Of a stretch of 64,000 bases of DNA, positions 35,194-44,713 are shown one piece after another. The position numbers were made by a program, and so were the translations under genes. The notes beneath the pieces were generated by a model, which was not told the DNA's origin, searched no databases, and saw only the letters and a list, made by a program, of their open reading frames with translations. The number at the start of each line of letters is the position of its first letter. Position 1 is the first letter of the stretch. This stretch comes from Paenibacillus xylanexedens (GTDB taxonomy: Bacteria > Bacillota > Bacilli > Paenibacillales > Paenibacillaceae), in assembly GCF_007676705.1 (NCBI RefSeq), contig NZ_VEBF01000001.1, positions 1,488,001-1,552,000 of the forward strand, read 5' to 3'.

Positions 35194-35245
35194 GTATAGC
35201 TTTCCTCTAGAGCATTGTAGAGCAGCTGATCAATCAATATTCTGT

Positions 35246-35752
35246 TTACTTCACAAACGTATTCTTCACACGCACCGACTTCAGGAAATACGGGATAAAG
35301 ATACAACATGTCAGAAGTGATCGGATCGTTAAATTAAATGCTGATGTTGGATCGAGCACATGCTGCTCTCTTGGAACTTCGATTCGTGCGATCAAGATCC
35401 ATGTCACGATTCCAATCAATACATTTGCAATGTACAGCATAATCATCATGCGCGGAAATTGCCTTTTTTTCTTATACAGCAGTACGAGATTCACGATAAC
35501 GAGCATGAGTAACATGACGCTGCTTATGACGCCGAACCAGAGGAGCGGGCGTATCCCTTCAGCATACAGTTCCGGATCAACACCACGGACGCCTTCCCAC
35601 CTTGCCGGATCCATAATCTCAGCCACCTGCGAGAGATCCGCGATGAGAAGCACGAGCGAAATAAATAGGCCCATTTGAATTAAAATAAGCCAGCCGCCTA
35701 ATCCCGAGATGCCAGGCAGCTCTCCATCCGAATTCATGTGTCTATTGTTCAT
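35246..35752 (-). CDS. DUF2569 membrane protein
   Basis: This is a 168-residue protein with four membrane helices. It begins with the GLGGWLILIQ motif and ends with PYFLKSVRVKNTFVK, both characteristic of DUF2569 (YdgK-like) proteins. Function is unknown. AGGAGG precedes the ATG. It is transcribed alone. Confidence 0.75.
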   Translation of the reverse strand: MNNRHMNSDGELPGISGLGGWLILIQMGLFISLVLLIADLSQVAEIMDPARWEGVRGVDPELYAEGIRPLLWFGVISSVMLLMLVIVNLVLLYKKKRQFPRMMIMLYIANVLIGIVTWILIARIEVPREQHVLDPTSAFNLTIRSLLTCCIFIPYFLKSVRVKNTFVK

Positions 35753-35909
35753 TTCATCCTCCTCATACCGAATATTAAACGTCTCCAGTAATAACCCGCT
35801 TGTGCCTAAGTTCCACTTCGTTGCCTAGCCTTAACATTCTTCTGATCCGGGTATCCTTTAGCATAATCTGTTGGCTGTGCCATGGCACTATTCCTTTCCC
35901 TTCCATAAT

Positions 35910-36866
35910 TCATGATCTGTTCAAAGTATACCACCGAGGGATGAAACTGCGAAAATCATCGTGATCTTCACGGACACGTTCGATCTTGGTCATCATCTCA
36001 TGTGTCTCTTCCGGCTTCACCTGCTGAATCCACACCACAGAAGACACCAGCGCCATAGCCATATACAGTGAATACAATCTCCAGAATGACTCATCCGGTT
36101 CATTGCCACCGAAATATCCCTGAATCTGACCCATAGAATATGGAATACTGATCTCCGAAGCGAATAAACCCAGCTTCAAAAACTCATGAATGGGGTCACC
36201 TTGATCATAACGATTAAAATCGATCACTCCTGCGAGCTTATCCTGATTCACGATCAGATTGCTCGGGTGAAAGTCATCATGCTGGAATCCATCTGGACGA
36301 TTTTTCATCCAACCGAGATGGTCTTCAATAAACGTTAGAATAGCATGATCCTTGTTCATCACGATTGGGCACTGTTTATACCGCTCAACGTAACGTTGAT
36401 GCTTCGTGCTCTTGCGTATGTACCAGGATTCGATCTGTTGCTCTATCGGCAACCGGTGAATCAGCTGTAACTGTGCTCCTGCTTCCAAGCCAACCGCCCA
36501 CTGTTGCTGTTCATTCAGTTGAGGCAGTCTCTCGGAAGCATCTTCGCCTTCGATGTAGCTAAGAATCATATAACCGCTCTTCTCATCCAATCTACCTGTG
36601 CCTAACGTTGATGGGCACAGTACACCTAATTGTTGCATGCTCTTCATGCATTGATATTCCCTTTGTTTCATCCATTCCTCAGCAACATCATATACCCTTA
36701 CCAGCACATGGCCTTGGCCGGGGACCAAAATTTTGAATTTAGCATCCGCTGAATAACCCTTCCTGACAGGTTCAATCCGACTGGCCTGACCAAGTTCAGG
36801 AATCTGTTTTAACCTGTCAATCAACGCATTGTCCATCGATGCATTCCATGTATTGTATTGGTCCAA
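35910..36866 (-). CDS. Aminoglycoside phosphotransferase-like kinase
   Basis: This protein of about 318 residues has the APH/choline-kinase fold. Catalytic loop FQHDDFHPSNLIV and metal-binding VIDFNRYDQGDP are intact, and the N-lobe contains VLVRVYD. Members phosphorylate antibiotics or small metabolites; the substrate is unknown here. The start chosen is TTG at 36866, because ACGGAGG lies nine bases upstream. A TATAAT word near 36935 on the same strand suggests that the longer frame (to 36986) includes its promoter. Confidence 0.7.
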   Translation of the reverse strand: MDQYNTWNASMDNALIDRLKQIPELGQASRIEPVRKGYSADAKFKILVPGQGHVLVRVYDVAEEWMKQREYQCMKSMQQLGVLCPSTLGTGRLDEKSGYMILSYIEGEDASERLPQLNEQQQWAVGLEAGAQLQLIHRLPIEQQIESWYIRKSTKHQRYVERYKQCPIVMNKDHAILTFIEDHLGWMKNRPDGFQHDDFHPSNLIVNQDKLAGVIDFNRYDQGDPIHEFLKLGLFASEISIPYSMGQIQGYFGGNEPDESFWRLYSLYMAMALVSSVVWIQQVKPEETHEMMTKIERVREDHDDFRSFIPRWYTLNRS

Positions 36867-37011
36867 GTCCTGAATCCTCCGTTGTGTCACATATAGCGTG
36901 TAGTATCGTCGTTCTATTCTCACTTTAGTGCTTATTATATCCTGTAACACTCTCATATGTATTCTATCCATTCCTATCATTACCATATGTCTCGTAGTGA
37001 ATAAAATCTTC

Positions 37012-37470
37012 CTATTTAAAAAGCACGGATTTGGGTTCTTTGCCTGTCAGGGTCAGCATCGTATACAATTGCCCCCTGTGATGATACACATGCCCCATAA
37101 TCTCAAGCAACCACTCCAGCCGACTATAGGAAGCTCCCCAGTATGAATCCGTCACATGCAGTAATTCTTCGGTATTAAACTGCCTGTAGCGTTGGTACAG
37201 ATACATCTGGTTATCAATCAGAGCCTGCTTGATCTGACTGAGTGAATGAACCTGATTCTCTGCATAGAATAGAGCCATCTCTTCTTCCGATGCACCTTCC
37301 GAAATATAAACATCCGCTCGGCAGATCACAGACAGATGGGACAGCAGTTCCCCAACAGGCCGTTTGCCCTCAATTGGAGTCAAAGCCAAATCTTCTTCTG
37401 ACAGCTGATCACATATATCAATTAATGATGTTACTGCCACATCAATATGTTTGAACGCAGATTGAATCAA
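37012..37470 (-). CDS. DinB-family protein
   Basis: This is a 152-residue four-helix protein of the DinB/YfiT superfamily. Metal-binding histidines are visible in LSHLSVICRADVYI and GHVYHHRGQLYTML. These proteins are often thiol-dependent (bacillithiol or mycothiol) transferases, but the activity here is not established. Start: TTG at 37470, with AAGGAA ten bases upstream; a GTG at 37479 abuts that site. Confidence 0.75.
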   Translation of the reverse strand: MIQSAFKHIDVAVTSLIDICDQLSEEDLALTPIEGKRPVGELLSHLSVICRADVYISEGASEEEMALFYAENQVHSLSQIKQALIDNQMYLYQRYRQFNTEELLHVTDSYWGASYSRLEWLLEIMGHVYHHRGQLYTMLTLTGKEPKSVLFK

Positions 37471-37566
37471 CAGGCACACTTCCTTTTTATCCCATTATAC
37501 AGAACGTATGATCGGTTATCAACCAAAATATCCCTCCCTAATATATAAACAAGCTATACCCCAAAT

Positions 37567-37764
37567 CTATATAAATTGAACTAAACATTTACACAAAACG
37601 GAGAGGACAGAAAGGACCTGAATAAGCGGAGCTAAAAGCTTTCTGCAAGAAAGCTGCTTCGGAAGCATACACTTCGCCTTTATCCCCGGATTTCCCCTTT
37701 ATAAAAGGAATCAAAAAAATCTGGGGATAACAGCGATCGGAAGGTTGTTCTGTCATCGGAGTGG
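37567..37764 (-). repeat. Structured 235-base repeat, copy 2 (end missing)
   Basis: It is inverted relative to copy 1. One end, CTATATAAATTGAAC, is intact at 37567-37581. The other stops just after TCTGTCATCGGAGTGG (to 37764), so about 30 bases including the second inverted end are lost. The internal ATCCCCGGATTT/AATCTGGGGAT stem is perfect. Confidence 0.75.
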
Positions 37765-37845
37765 GCTACGAACAAAAAAGTCCTTCCTCCTTCTTACAGA
37801 CGGGATTCAGGACATTTTGTTGCTTATTTGATTTCAAATCTTCGC

Positions 37846-38787
37846 TCAACTGGAATATAACGAACAATACGTTTGCTCGAATCGTCCAGCCTCCAGGTCA
37901 GACTTGCGAATGAAAAATTGCAATTCCCCGCAATCCCACCATTGGAAACCGATGGCGTCATGTGTATCTATCTTCAACAGCAGCAACGTATCGGATAGTT
38001 CCTGCCATGTCCGATCCTCATCACCGCCGTAATGCGAGGTGAGCTTCTTCTCACATTCCTGCTCGTTATAACCATACTCTTCTCCCAGCACAATCTGTAA
38101 CAGGGCCCGGTGCTCGGCATCCGGATGCTGTCCATCAGGGTATCCAAACATCCCACCCCAATTCAGTGTACTTGGATGATTCCAGTTCGACTCGAATTCA
38201 AGGTATCGGTCATACAGATCTATTTCCGCCTCGGTCTCATCGGTCTCAGGCTGCGAAGGCGAGAGCTCGTTCAGCGCGTTGGCATCTATATAAGCATATG
38301 TAGGAAACTCAAGATTAGGCAGCACAGTCACCGAATGTGCAACAAAAGGAGCTCCATCCAGCGCGGTATTACCTTCTGGCTCTCGCCTTATCAGGTTATG
38401 AGAACTCGGCTCAAAGATCACACGATGCTCAATCGGACAAGCAGATTCATCCTTACCAACGAAAAAGTATAACATGCCCCGTTCAGGCAAAGTCCCGCGT
38501 CCATCATTCGGCGTATATGGTGATAAATCCACTAGGTTCAACTGGGCCAGGAAAGTCATTGGAACTCCTTCTTGTGTTACCGGCCACTCCATGCGACTTG
38601 GTAAATCCGGATGTCCACCTACACGTGAATTCCCTGTTCTGCGATATTCGTCCAATGTGGATACATCGAGGCGAATACCCCAGCGGCTTGAAGATAACAA
38701 CAGATCGGCAGCGACTCCCAAACCATATTCCTCAAGTGTTTTACGAGCTTTTCTGGTCAGACGTTCACATTGTTCTGGCTTAATCAT
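37846..38787 (-). CDS. DUF1963 (YwqG-like) protein
   Basis: This is a 313-residue protein. Recognisable DUF1963 features are RVGGHPDLPSRMEWP, MTFLAQLNLVDL and GMLYFFVG in the first half, and HPLLGYPDGQ-like MFGYPDGQHPDAEHRALLQI in the second. Function is unknown; it is a cytoplasmic beta-rich protein. The start at 38787 follows GGGGAGG. It lies between two copies of the structured repeat. Confidence 0.8.
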   Translation of the reverse strand: MIKPEQCERLTRKARKTLEEYGLGVAADLLLSSSRWGIRLDVSTLDEYRRTGNSRVGGHPDLPSRMEWPVTQEGVPMTFLAQLNLVDLSPYTPNDGRGTLPERGMLYFFVGKDESACPIEHRVIFEPSSHNLIRREPEGNTALDGAPFVAHSVTVLPNLEFPTYAYIDANALNELSPSQPETDETEAEIDLYDRYLEFESNWNHPSTLNWGGMFGYPDGQHPDAEHRALLQIVLGEEYGYNEQECEKKLTSHYGGDEDRTWQELSDTLLLLKIDTHDAIGFQWWDCGELQFFIRKSDLEAGRFEQTYCSLYSS

Positions 38788-38878
38788 ATAGATCCTCCCC
38801 TTCAGGCAATACACCTATGCTGAGACATATTCAGGTTCACCCCTGTATATTCTTCCGTCCTGACGTCTTTCCCTGCTT

Positions 38879-39113
38879 CTACATAAATTGAACTTAAGAA
38901 TATTTTACACTTACCACTCCGATGACAAAACAACCTTCCGATCGCTGTGATCCCAGATTTTTTAGATTCACCTTTGCAAAGGTAAAAATCCGGGGATAAA
39001 GGCGAAGTGTATGCTTCCGGAGTAGCATTCTTGCAGAAAGCTTTTAACTCCGCTTCTTCAGGTTCTTTCTGTCCTATACATTCTCGTGTAGATGTGTAGT
39101 TCCATTTATATAG
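38879..39113 (+). repeat. Structured 235-base repeat, copy 3
   Basis: It has the same orientation as copy 1. The ends are CTACATAAATTGAAC (38879-38893) and GTTCCATTTATATAG (39099-39113). The central hairpin here is ACCTTTGCAAAGGT, fully paired. It lies between the DUF1963 gene and the ammonium transporter gene. Confidence 0.8.
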
Positions 39114-39166
39114 AAAAAAGAGACTGACATTCCTTGTCAGTCTACTTCTTTATCCTTTATTCCATT

Positions 39167-40456
39167 TCAACGATTCGGATCAGAAGGCTTTTCCTGGTAA
39201 GCACGCATATGCTCCTCACCGTCCAGGAATTCATGAGCCTGATGGGCAGCCATCACACCATGATAGCTGATATCCAGACCCAGATCTTCCTCTTCCTCAG
39301 TCGAACGAACAGGTACAATTTTGCCAATCAGCTTCAAACCGATCCAGGTCATGGCGAATCCCCAGATGACCAGGGCTGTAAGGCCAAGTGCCTGAACTCC
39401 CAGCAACCTCCAGCCGCCGCCCATGAATAATCCACCATCCGTAGCGAATAGACCTACAGCAATCGTTCCCCACATACCAGATGCAGCATGCACCGGGAAC
39501 GCACCGACCGGATCATCAATCTGCCGACGGTCCAGCCAGTTGGTGGCAGCCATCATCAATAAACCGGATACCGCCCCAATGAATATGGCAGCTACATCGT
39601 CAACAAATGCACAGCCTGCCGTAATGCCGACCAACCCCGCAAGCGAACCGTTAATGACCGATGGTGCATCCGAACGATTGAAGCGGAATAGCGTATACAA
39701 CAGCGTAACCGCACCACCTGAAGCCGCGGATAACATCGTAACAATAGCAATGTGACCAATTCTTACATCCGTTGCGCTCAGCGTACTGCCGGCATTAAAG
39801 CCAAACCAGCCAAACCATAGTAGAAATGCACCTACAGATGCCAGTGGCAGATTGCTCGGAAGTGCAATAGCACTTACGCCAAGCGGCGTGTACTTCCCTT
39901 TACGCGGACCAATGATAATCGCAGCAGCCAGTGCCGAGAATCCCCCGAGTGCATGGATGACAGCAGAACCGGCGAAGTCCTGCATCCCCAGCTGACTAAG
40001 CCAGCCACCGCCCCATGCCCAGTGTCCACCAATCGGATAGATGATCGCCGTCATCAATATGATATACAGAAGATAGGCACGGAAGTTGATGCGCTCTGCC
40101 ACTGCTCCTGAGACGATGGAAATTACGGCAATGGTAAAGGCAGCCTGGAACAACCAGAATGTCTCCAGCGATACCGGTACGTCCAGATGGGACAAGTCAC
40201 CATTCAGGAAGAAGCCCGTTACTCCAGCAAAACCGCCAACGTCCGAACCATACATCAGTCCAAATCCGATCGCATAAAATAGCAACGTTCCAATGGTGAT
40301 ATCAGCAAAAACCTTCATAATAATGTTCACACTATTTTTATAACGTACAAATCCAGCCTCAAGCAGGGCGAATCCACCCTCCATCAATAAAATCATGGCT
40401 GCACTCAGTACGACCCAGACCGTATCAATCCCGGTGCTTAACGTCTCCAAAGTCAT
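39167..40456 (-). CDS. amt: Ammonium transporter Amt
   Basis: This is a 429-residue membrane protein with eleven predicted helices. Family features: GFALLEAGFVRYKNSVNI, GHWAWGGGWL, the pore-lining HALGGFSALAAAI, WFGWFGFNAGS and HAASGMWGTIAVGLF. The C-terminal tail (residues 390-429) is cytoplasmic and would contact a PII protein. No glnB or glnK gene is adjacent. Instead it overlaps by four bases a small coiled-coil gene upstream. Confidence 0.9.
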   Translation of the reverse strand: MTLETLSTGIDTVWVVLSAAMILLMEGGFALLEAGFVRYKNSVNIIMKVFADITIGTLLFYAIGFGLMYGSDVGGFAGVTGFFLNGDLSHLDVPVSLETFWLFQAAFTIAVISIVSGAVAERINFRAYLLYIILMTAIIYPIGGHWAWGGGWLSQLGMQDFAGSAVIHALGGFSALAAAIIIGPRKGKYTPLGVSAIALPSNLPLASVGAFLLWFGWFGFNAGSTLSATDVRIGHIAIVTMLSAASGGAVTLLYTLFRFNRSDAPSVINGSLAGLVGITAGCAFVDDVAAIFIGAVSGLLMMAATNWLDRRQIDDPVGAFPVHAASGMWGTIAVGLFATDGGLFMGGGWRLLGVQALGLTALVIWGFAMTWIGLKLIGKIVPVRSTEEEEDLGLDISYHGVMAAHQAHEFLDGEEHMRAYQEKPSDPNR

Positions 40457-40872
40457 GCTTGTACATCCTCCGTTTCACTAAGCTGTCTGAGCTCACGGAT
40501 TGTATCGGGCGCAAGCTCAATCTCGTCCCGCTCAATGCTGTCCGGATGCTTAATTCGTTCTGCGATCTGATCCAATTCACGTATGCGTCTGCGAATCTGT
40601 TCCATCTTGCGAAAACGTTCCTTTACCTGCACCATATACTCTACCGCCTGATGATGGGATGCGGGGCGTCCCGCGAACCATTTGCGTACGGGCGACAACG
40701 ATTGATAAGCAACCTCTTCCGCTCGACGCTTCTGTTCGAACTGTTCGATCTTCTGTTTGAGCGTTTCGATCTCATTTTCTTTTTTGACCTTCAGCCGTTC
40801 GATAAGGTACAATAAATCGGACGATGATATTTGCAATGCTGTATGGTGATACACCTCGTCGATTACTAACAT
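40453..40872 (-). CDS. Small coiled-coil protein upstream of amt
   Basis: This is a 139-residue hydrophilic protein. Residues 20-55 and 85-120 have strong coiled-coil character (LKVKKENEIETLKQKIEQFE and similar). A loop around SPVRKWFAGRPASHHQAVEY separates them. Its stop overlaps the amt start (ATGA), so it is cotranscribed and probably functionally tied to ammonium transport in place of a PII protein. I do not recognise a named family. Confidence 0.65.
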   Translation of the reverse strand: MLVIDEVYHHTALQISSSDLLYLIERLKVKKENEIETLKQKIEQFEQKRRAEEVAYQSLSPVRKWFAGRPASHHQAVEYMVQVKERFRKMEQIRRRIRELDQIAERIKHPDSIERDEIELAPDTIRELRQLSETEDVQA

Positions 40873-41157
40873 ATCATGTCAGGACTCCTTACATATCAAG
40901 TTACTTGTTACCGATTATAGTTTGCCGGGGTCTGCCCGTCAATCTTTTTTTGGGGATGTTACCGTTTGAAAATGATCGTTCGTGGAGAACGGCTTTTTTT
41001 ATTTCAACTCAACTGCACCTAACAAGGTTAATTGCTATAGTTATTCGCATTCAATCATTCAATTGTCTAGGCTTATAGAATAAACATCCACATTTTGGGT
41101 AATGGACATTCACAGACTACCATCATCATAGAACCCACATAAGGAGAGGTTTGCACG

Positions 41158-41649
41158 ATGTTTACTCGTAATGACGATATACGTAACCAAATCTGGGAAA
41201 GCGTCTCGGGGCTTGAAGAAGACCAATTGAACCGGAAACCTTCACCCGAACAATGGAGTATCCTGCAAGTACTGCGTCATCTGAATCTAATGGAACATGT
41301 AATCGGACAGCAAGCCCGCCTTGCACTTGTGAAGGACCAGACCGTGTCTGTGGACAAAAAGCCGTATGAATTAACACTGGACCGTAGCCGCTCCATTGAG
41401 GCACCGCCCCATCTTCAGCCTCCAGCAGCACGCGAAGCACTCGCAGATGTACGGAGTGATCTGGAGGAATCCCACCAGGCGCTAAACAACTTTGCATTGG
41501 ATCATGACCCTGACCTGCTGCGCAGCAAGTCCTTTCCTCATCCCGTATTCGGTGAGTTGGATCTTACACAATGGATTGACTTCGCAAGTTATCATGAGGA
41601 GCGTCACTTGGGACAGATTCAGAGCATTAAGCATCAGTTTGGCGTATAA
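41158..41649 (+). CDS. DinB-family protein (DinB_2)
   Basis: This is a 163-residue protein with the DinB_2 layout. The N-terminal SPEQWSILQVLRHLNLMEHV carries the first His, and the C-terminal WIDFASYHEERHLGQIQSIK carries the other two metal ligands. It is a probable metal- and thiol-dependent enzyme of unknown substrate. AAGGAG lies upstream of the ATG. It is separate from, and only distantly like, the DinB protein at 37012. Confidence 0.8.
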   Translation: MFTRNDDIRNQIWESVSGLEEDQLNRKPSPEQWSILQVLRHLNLMEHVIGQQARLALVKDQTVSVDKKPYELTLDRSRSIEAPPHLQPPAAREALADVRSDLEESHQALNNFALDHDPDLLRSKSFPHPVFGELDLTQWIDFASYHEERHLGQIQSIKHQFGV

Positions 41650-41689
41650 ACGTCTTCACATACTGGAGTTCTATATTAGAACAACAAAA

Positions 41690-41723
41690 AAACCTCCAAT
41701 CCTAAAATTTAGGTTGGAGGTTT
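41690..41723. terminator. Bidirectional terminator
   Basis: AACCTCCAA (41691-41699) pairs with TTGGAGGTT (41714-41722), and the inner CCTAAA/TTTAGG continues the stem. A- and T-runs flank it, serving the convergent DinB and GNAT genes. Confidence 0.85.
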
Positions 41724-41790
41724 CAACGTTCCAATATAGTGTTAATACATTCAGACATCCCCATGCTCATATCACAAATAAGCAGAGCAC

Positions 41791-42294
41791 TTATATTTTT
41801 TTGCCCAAAATCGCCAGATCTCTATTCACACCATCCAGCACAGCCACTTCGGGATAATATCCCCACTGCTCAAAACCATGCTTGCGCAATAACCCCAGAC
41901 TCGGTTCGTTATGTCCAAAGACAAATCCGAGAATCGTTGTAATGCCCAGCGCAGGACATGCCGCAAATACGGTATTGAGCAAACGTCCACCCGCCCCAAT
42001 TCCTCGGCATTGTTGATCCACGTATACACTAACTTCCACCGTTCCGTTATACGCAGGGCGTCCATAGAACGAGCTGAGACTCGCCCAAGCTACAACTTGT
42101 CCCGCGTGCTTCATCACCCAGAGCGGACGATAATCCGGCGAATGCTCCTCAAACCACGGAACACGTTGCTCCACCGTCACCGGCTCCAGATCCGCTGTGA
42201 CCATGCGGCTCTCAATGGTAGAGTTATATATCTCCACTATTCTCGGCAAGTCCTCCAGGCGCGCATATTCAATCTGCACATCTTCCAACTTCAT
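41791..42294 (-). CDS. GNAT acetyltransferase, phosphinothricin-acetyltransferase-like
   Basis: This is a 167-residue GNAT enzyme. RLEDLPRIVEIYNSTIESRM, the VEVSVYVDQQCRGIGAGGRL acetyl-CoA loop and GFVFGHNEPSLGLLRKHGF are typical of the Pat/YwnH group, which acetylates phosphinothricin, methionine sulfoximine or similar amino-acid analogues. The start at 42294 follows GGAGGAG. The next upstream element is copy 4 of the structured repeat. Confidence 0.85.
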   Translation of the reverse strand: MKLEDVQIEYARLEDLPRIVEIYNSTIESRMVTADLEPVTVEQRVPWFEEHSPDYRPLWVMKHAGQVVAWASLSSFYGRPAYNGTVEVSVYVDQQCRGIGAGGRLLNTVFAACPALGITTILGFVFGHNEPSLGLLRKHGFEQWGYYPEVAVLDGVNRDLAILGKKI

Positions 42295-42393
42295 GGCTAC
42301 TCCTCCATCATTCCAGATCGTTCTATTATCATAGAGGATATTATAATGGAAAATAGAAGCCTTCGTCACCTCTAACATTCTGACAGAGAAATC

Positions 42394-42628
42394 AGTATAT
42401 GTTTAAGTAAATATTTACACGACAACGGAGAGGACAGAACCAATCAGAAGAAGCGAAGCTAAAAGCTTTCTGAAAGAAAGCTGCATCGGAAGCATACGCG
42501 CCGCCTTTATCCCCGGATTTTCCCCTTTATATAAGGGAATCGATAAAATCTGGGGATAACAGCGATCGGAAGATGGTTCTGACCGCGTAGTGGTCCAGTG
42601 TAAATTCAATGCTTTAACTTATATATAG
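42394..42628 (-). repeat. Structured 235-base repeat, copy 4
   Basis: It has the orientation of copy 2. The right end TTTAACTTATATATAG (42613-42628) is clear; the left end is diverged (GTATATGTTTAAG). Conserved interior blocks AAAGCTTTCT, GGAAGCATACG and CTGGGGATAACAGCGATCGG are present. The central hairpin is CCCTTTATATAAGGG. It reaches to three bases from the stop of the M23 gene. Confidence 0.75.
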
Positions 42629-42630
42629 CA

Positions 42631-43731
42631 TTACTCTGGAAGTCCCTGAATTGTGTTCCCACGCGTTAACTGCTGGCTCTGGTCTGCCCAACGAATGTTG
42701 ATTGAGCGAGATGTGAACAGATCCGGGCCGTCCGATACCTGGAAATGCAGATGAGCTTCACTGGAGTTCCCCGAATTACCAAGCTCACCGATGAGGTCTC
42801 CCTGCTTGAGCTTATCTCCTTTTTTGACCGCAACACTGCCTTCCTTAATATGTCCTGTGATGCTGTACTCCCCATTTCCATGGTCGATCACCACATAGTT
42901 ACCCGCTGGTTCTTCCGGATTCATGACCCCCGGTACGTTGTCCGGAATGTCGTTCTTGATGTCGACGACAGTACCATCGGCAGCTGCATAGAGCGGTTCA
43001 CCAAAAGCATAGTAGTTTTCATTTGACGTTGCATCACCTTGATAACTGGAATTATCTTTCGTCCGGACGATGTCTAGCGCATACCGCTGCGTCTCATGCT
43101 CATAATGATAGTTCGACAGGGCATCATTGCCTCCCCAGAATACGTACCATTCCCCCTTCAACGGGAATTGAAATTCGGTTTTGGTGAATTTGGCATCCGT
43201 GTCTTCATGAGCTTGCAGTGGTTGAATCAGCAGACCTTCGATCTGATTTTCTTCGGAAAAATAGGCTCGAATCCCTTTCGTTCCTGTCTCATCCTTCCAA
43301 GCAACCTCTGATAATTGATTCATTTCGACGTTTACCACTTGCTCCCACGATTCAACGCCCTCCAGAAAAGGATCGGCGGTCGTTTTAAACTGCTCAAGCG
43401 TTAACGTTTCCTTCAATTCGGGAGAAAACTGACTATAGATTGCATCCTTTGAACCGTTCATCAACGTATCTATGAAATTGTCCGGTGTAACCATCGTGCT
43501 CCCCTCCGCACTTGAGTTCTGCTCCTGATTAGAGTTCTCACTTGCTTCATTATTGGACGCCTGTTCGGCTGACTGCTGCTCAGCCTGGTCGGAAGTAATC
43601 GAGTTGCCATTGCCGCAAGCAGACAATATCACGCAAGCTCCAAGGGTAATCGCAAGGACCTTCCAGCCCTTTCTATGCTGTAATTTCAAATATGTGTTTT
43701 GTTCTGAGTTCAGATGACCTTTCCTGTTCAT
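42631..43731 (-). CDS. M23 (LytM-like) peptidase lipoprotein
   Basis: This is a 366-residue lipoprotein. The signal peptide ends in lipobox LSAC with Cys39. An Asn/Gln/Ser-rich linker and a DUF3887-like domain (about residues 80-180: FSPELKETLTLEQFK) come next. The last 150 residues form an M23 domain with YGEPLYAAADGTVV-like start, HGNGEYSITGHIKEGS, GNSGNSSEAHLHFQV. The AHLHF motif is intact, but the usual first zinc ligand (HxxxD) reads QRYALD, so peptidase activity is uncertain. It is divergent from a two-component system, which may control it. Start at 43731 after GAAGGG. Confidence 0.8.
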   Translation of the reverse strand: MNRKGHLNSEQNTYLKLQHRKGWKVLAITLGACVILSACGNGNSITSDQAEQQSAEQASNNEASENSNQEQNSSAEGSTMVTPDNFIDTLMNGSKDAIYSQFSPELKETLTLEQFKTTADPFLEGVESWEQVVNVEMNQLSEVAWKDETGTKGIRAYFSEENQIEGLLIQPLQAHEDTDAKFTKTEFQFPLKGEWYVFWGGNDALSNYHYEHETQRYALDIVRTKDNSSYQGDATSNENYYAFGEPLYAAADGTVVDIKNDIPDNVPGVMNPEEPAGNYVVIDHGNGEYSITGHIKEGSVAVKKGDKLKQGDLIGELGNSGNSSEAHLHFQVSDGPDLFTSRSINIRWADQSQQLTRGNTIQGLPE

Positions 43732-43951
43732 TCTCAACATCCCTTCTACTGATCGTTATACTTTCCAGTTAAGTGTACAGAATGAGTCTTATCCTTCGTC
43801 TAACCCCAACTTACATGTAGTTAAACTCGCCATGCCTTCTGACGCTGCATAATTAAGATTCCGTTAAGATAGCTCGTACGCTATACAGCCCTCTTGGATG
43901 GTATGATTAACAATAAACACAAAGGAAGTATCAGGAGGTCATTTTTAAACT

Positions 43952-44713
43952 ATGGATCACGTCTCATTACTGCTTGTGGATGATGAACAGGCTATTCTGC
44001 ATATGCTCAAAACCGTGCTGCTCAAAGAGCAGTTTCTCGATATTGACACCGTTACAACAGGTGAAGCTGCCATTGAGGCCTGCAACAACAAGACGTATCA
44101 TTGCATCGTGCTCGACATCATGCTTCCTGGCAAAAGCGGACTGGAAATCTGTCCTTTCCTACGGCAGGTCACCGATGCTCCTATCCTGTTTCTGACGGCC
44201 AAAACAACGGATTATGACAAATTAACCGGGTTCGCCGTTGGTGGCGACGATTATGTTGCCAAACCCTTTAATCCTCTCGAAGTCGTTGCTCGAATTAAAT
44301 CATTACTGAAGCGTTATTTACCTACAAAAACAGCAGCGATCTCGGACCACGTCTCATCTAACGTAAATACGTCATCTTCCAGCATCCCGGAGGGTGTGTA
44401 CGACTTTGGACGATTCCAGGTATTGGAATGGGCTGGTGAGCTTCGAGTTGAAGGAGAATCCGTAACCTGTCCGGCACTTGTGTTTCAACTGCTGCTCTTT
44501 TTCTGCAAGCATCCCAATCGCATATTCACCAAATCAGATCTATATGAGCGGGTATGGGGCTCTGAAGCCATTAGTGATGACAATACCGTGATGGTCCATA
44601 TTCACCGCATTCGGGAGCGCATTGAAGCCGATCCTTCCAATCCAGTGTTTCTGGTTAACGTCCGGGGTCTGGGATACAAACTGATTCAGCCGGAACATGT
44701 GTCACGCCCATGA
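43952..44713 (+). CDS. OmpR-family response regulator
   Basis: This is a 253-residue regulator. The receiver domain (residues 1-120) has the acidic pair in LLVDDEQ, phospho-acceptor Asp in IVLDIMLPGKSG, and the conserved Lys in YVAKPFNPLE. The C-terminal winged helix contains FTKSDLYERVWG and DDNTVMVHIHRIRERIE. The stop overlaps the kinase start (ATGA). It starts after AGGAGG. Likely targets include the divergent M23 lipoprotein gene. Confidence 0.9.
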   Translation: MDHVSLLLVDDEQAILHMLKTVLLKEQFLDIDTVTTGEAAIEACNNKTYHCIVLDIMLPGKSGLEICPFLRQVTDAPILFLTAKTTDYDKLTGFAVGGDDYVAKPFNPLEVVARIKSLLKRYLPTKTAAISDHVSSNVNTSSSSIPEGVYDFGRFQVLEWAGELRVEGESVTCPALVFQLLLFFCKHPNRIFTKSDLYERVWGSEAISDDNTVMVHIHRIRERIEADPSNPVFLVNVRGLGYKLIQPEHVSRP

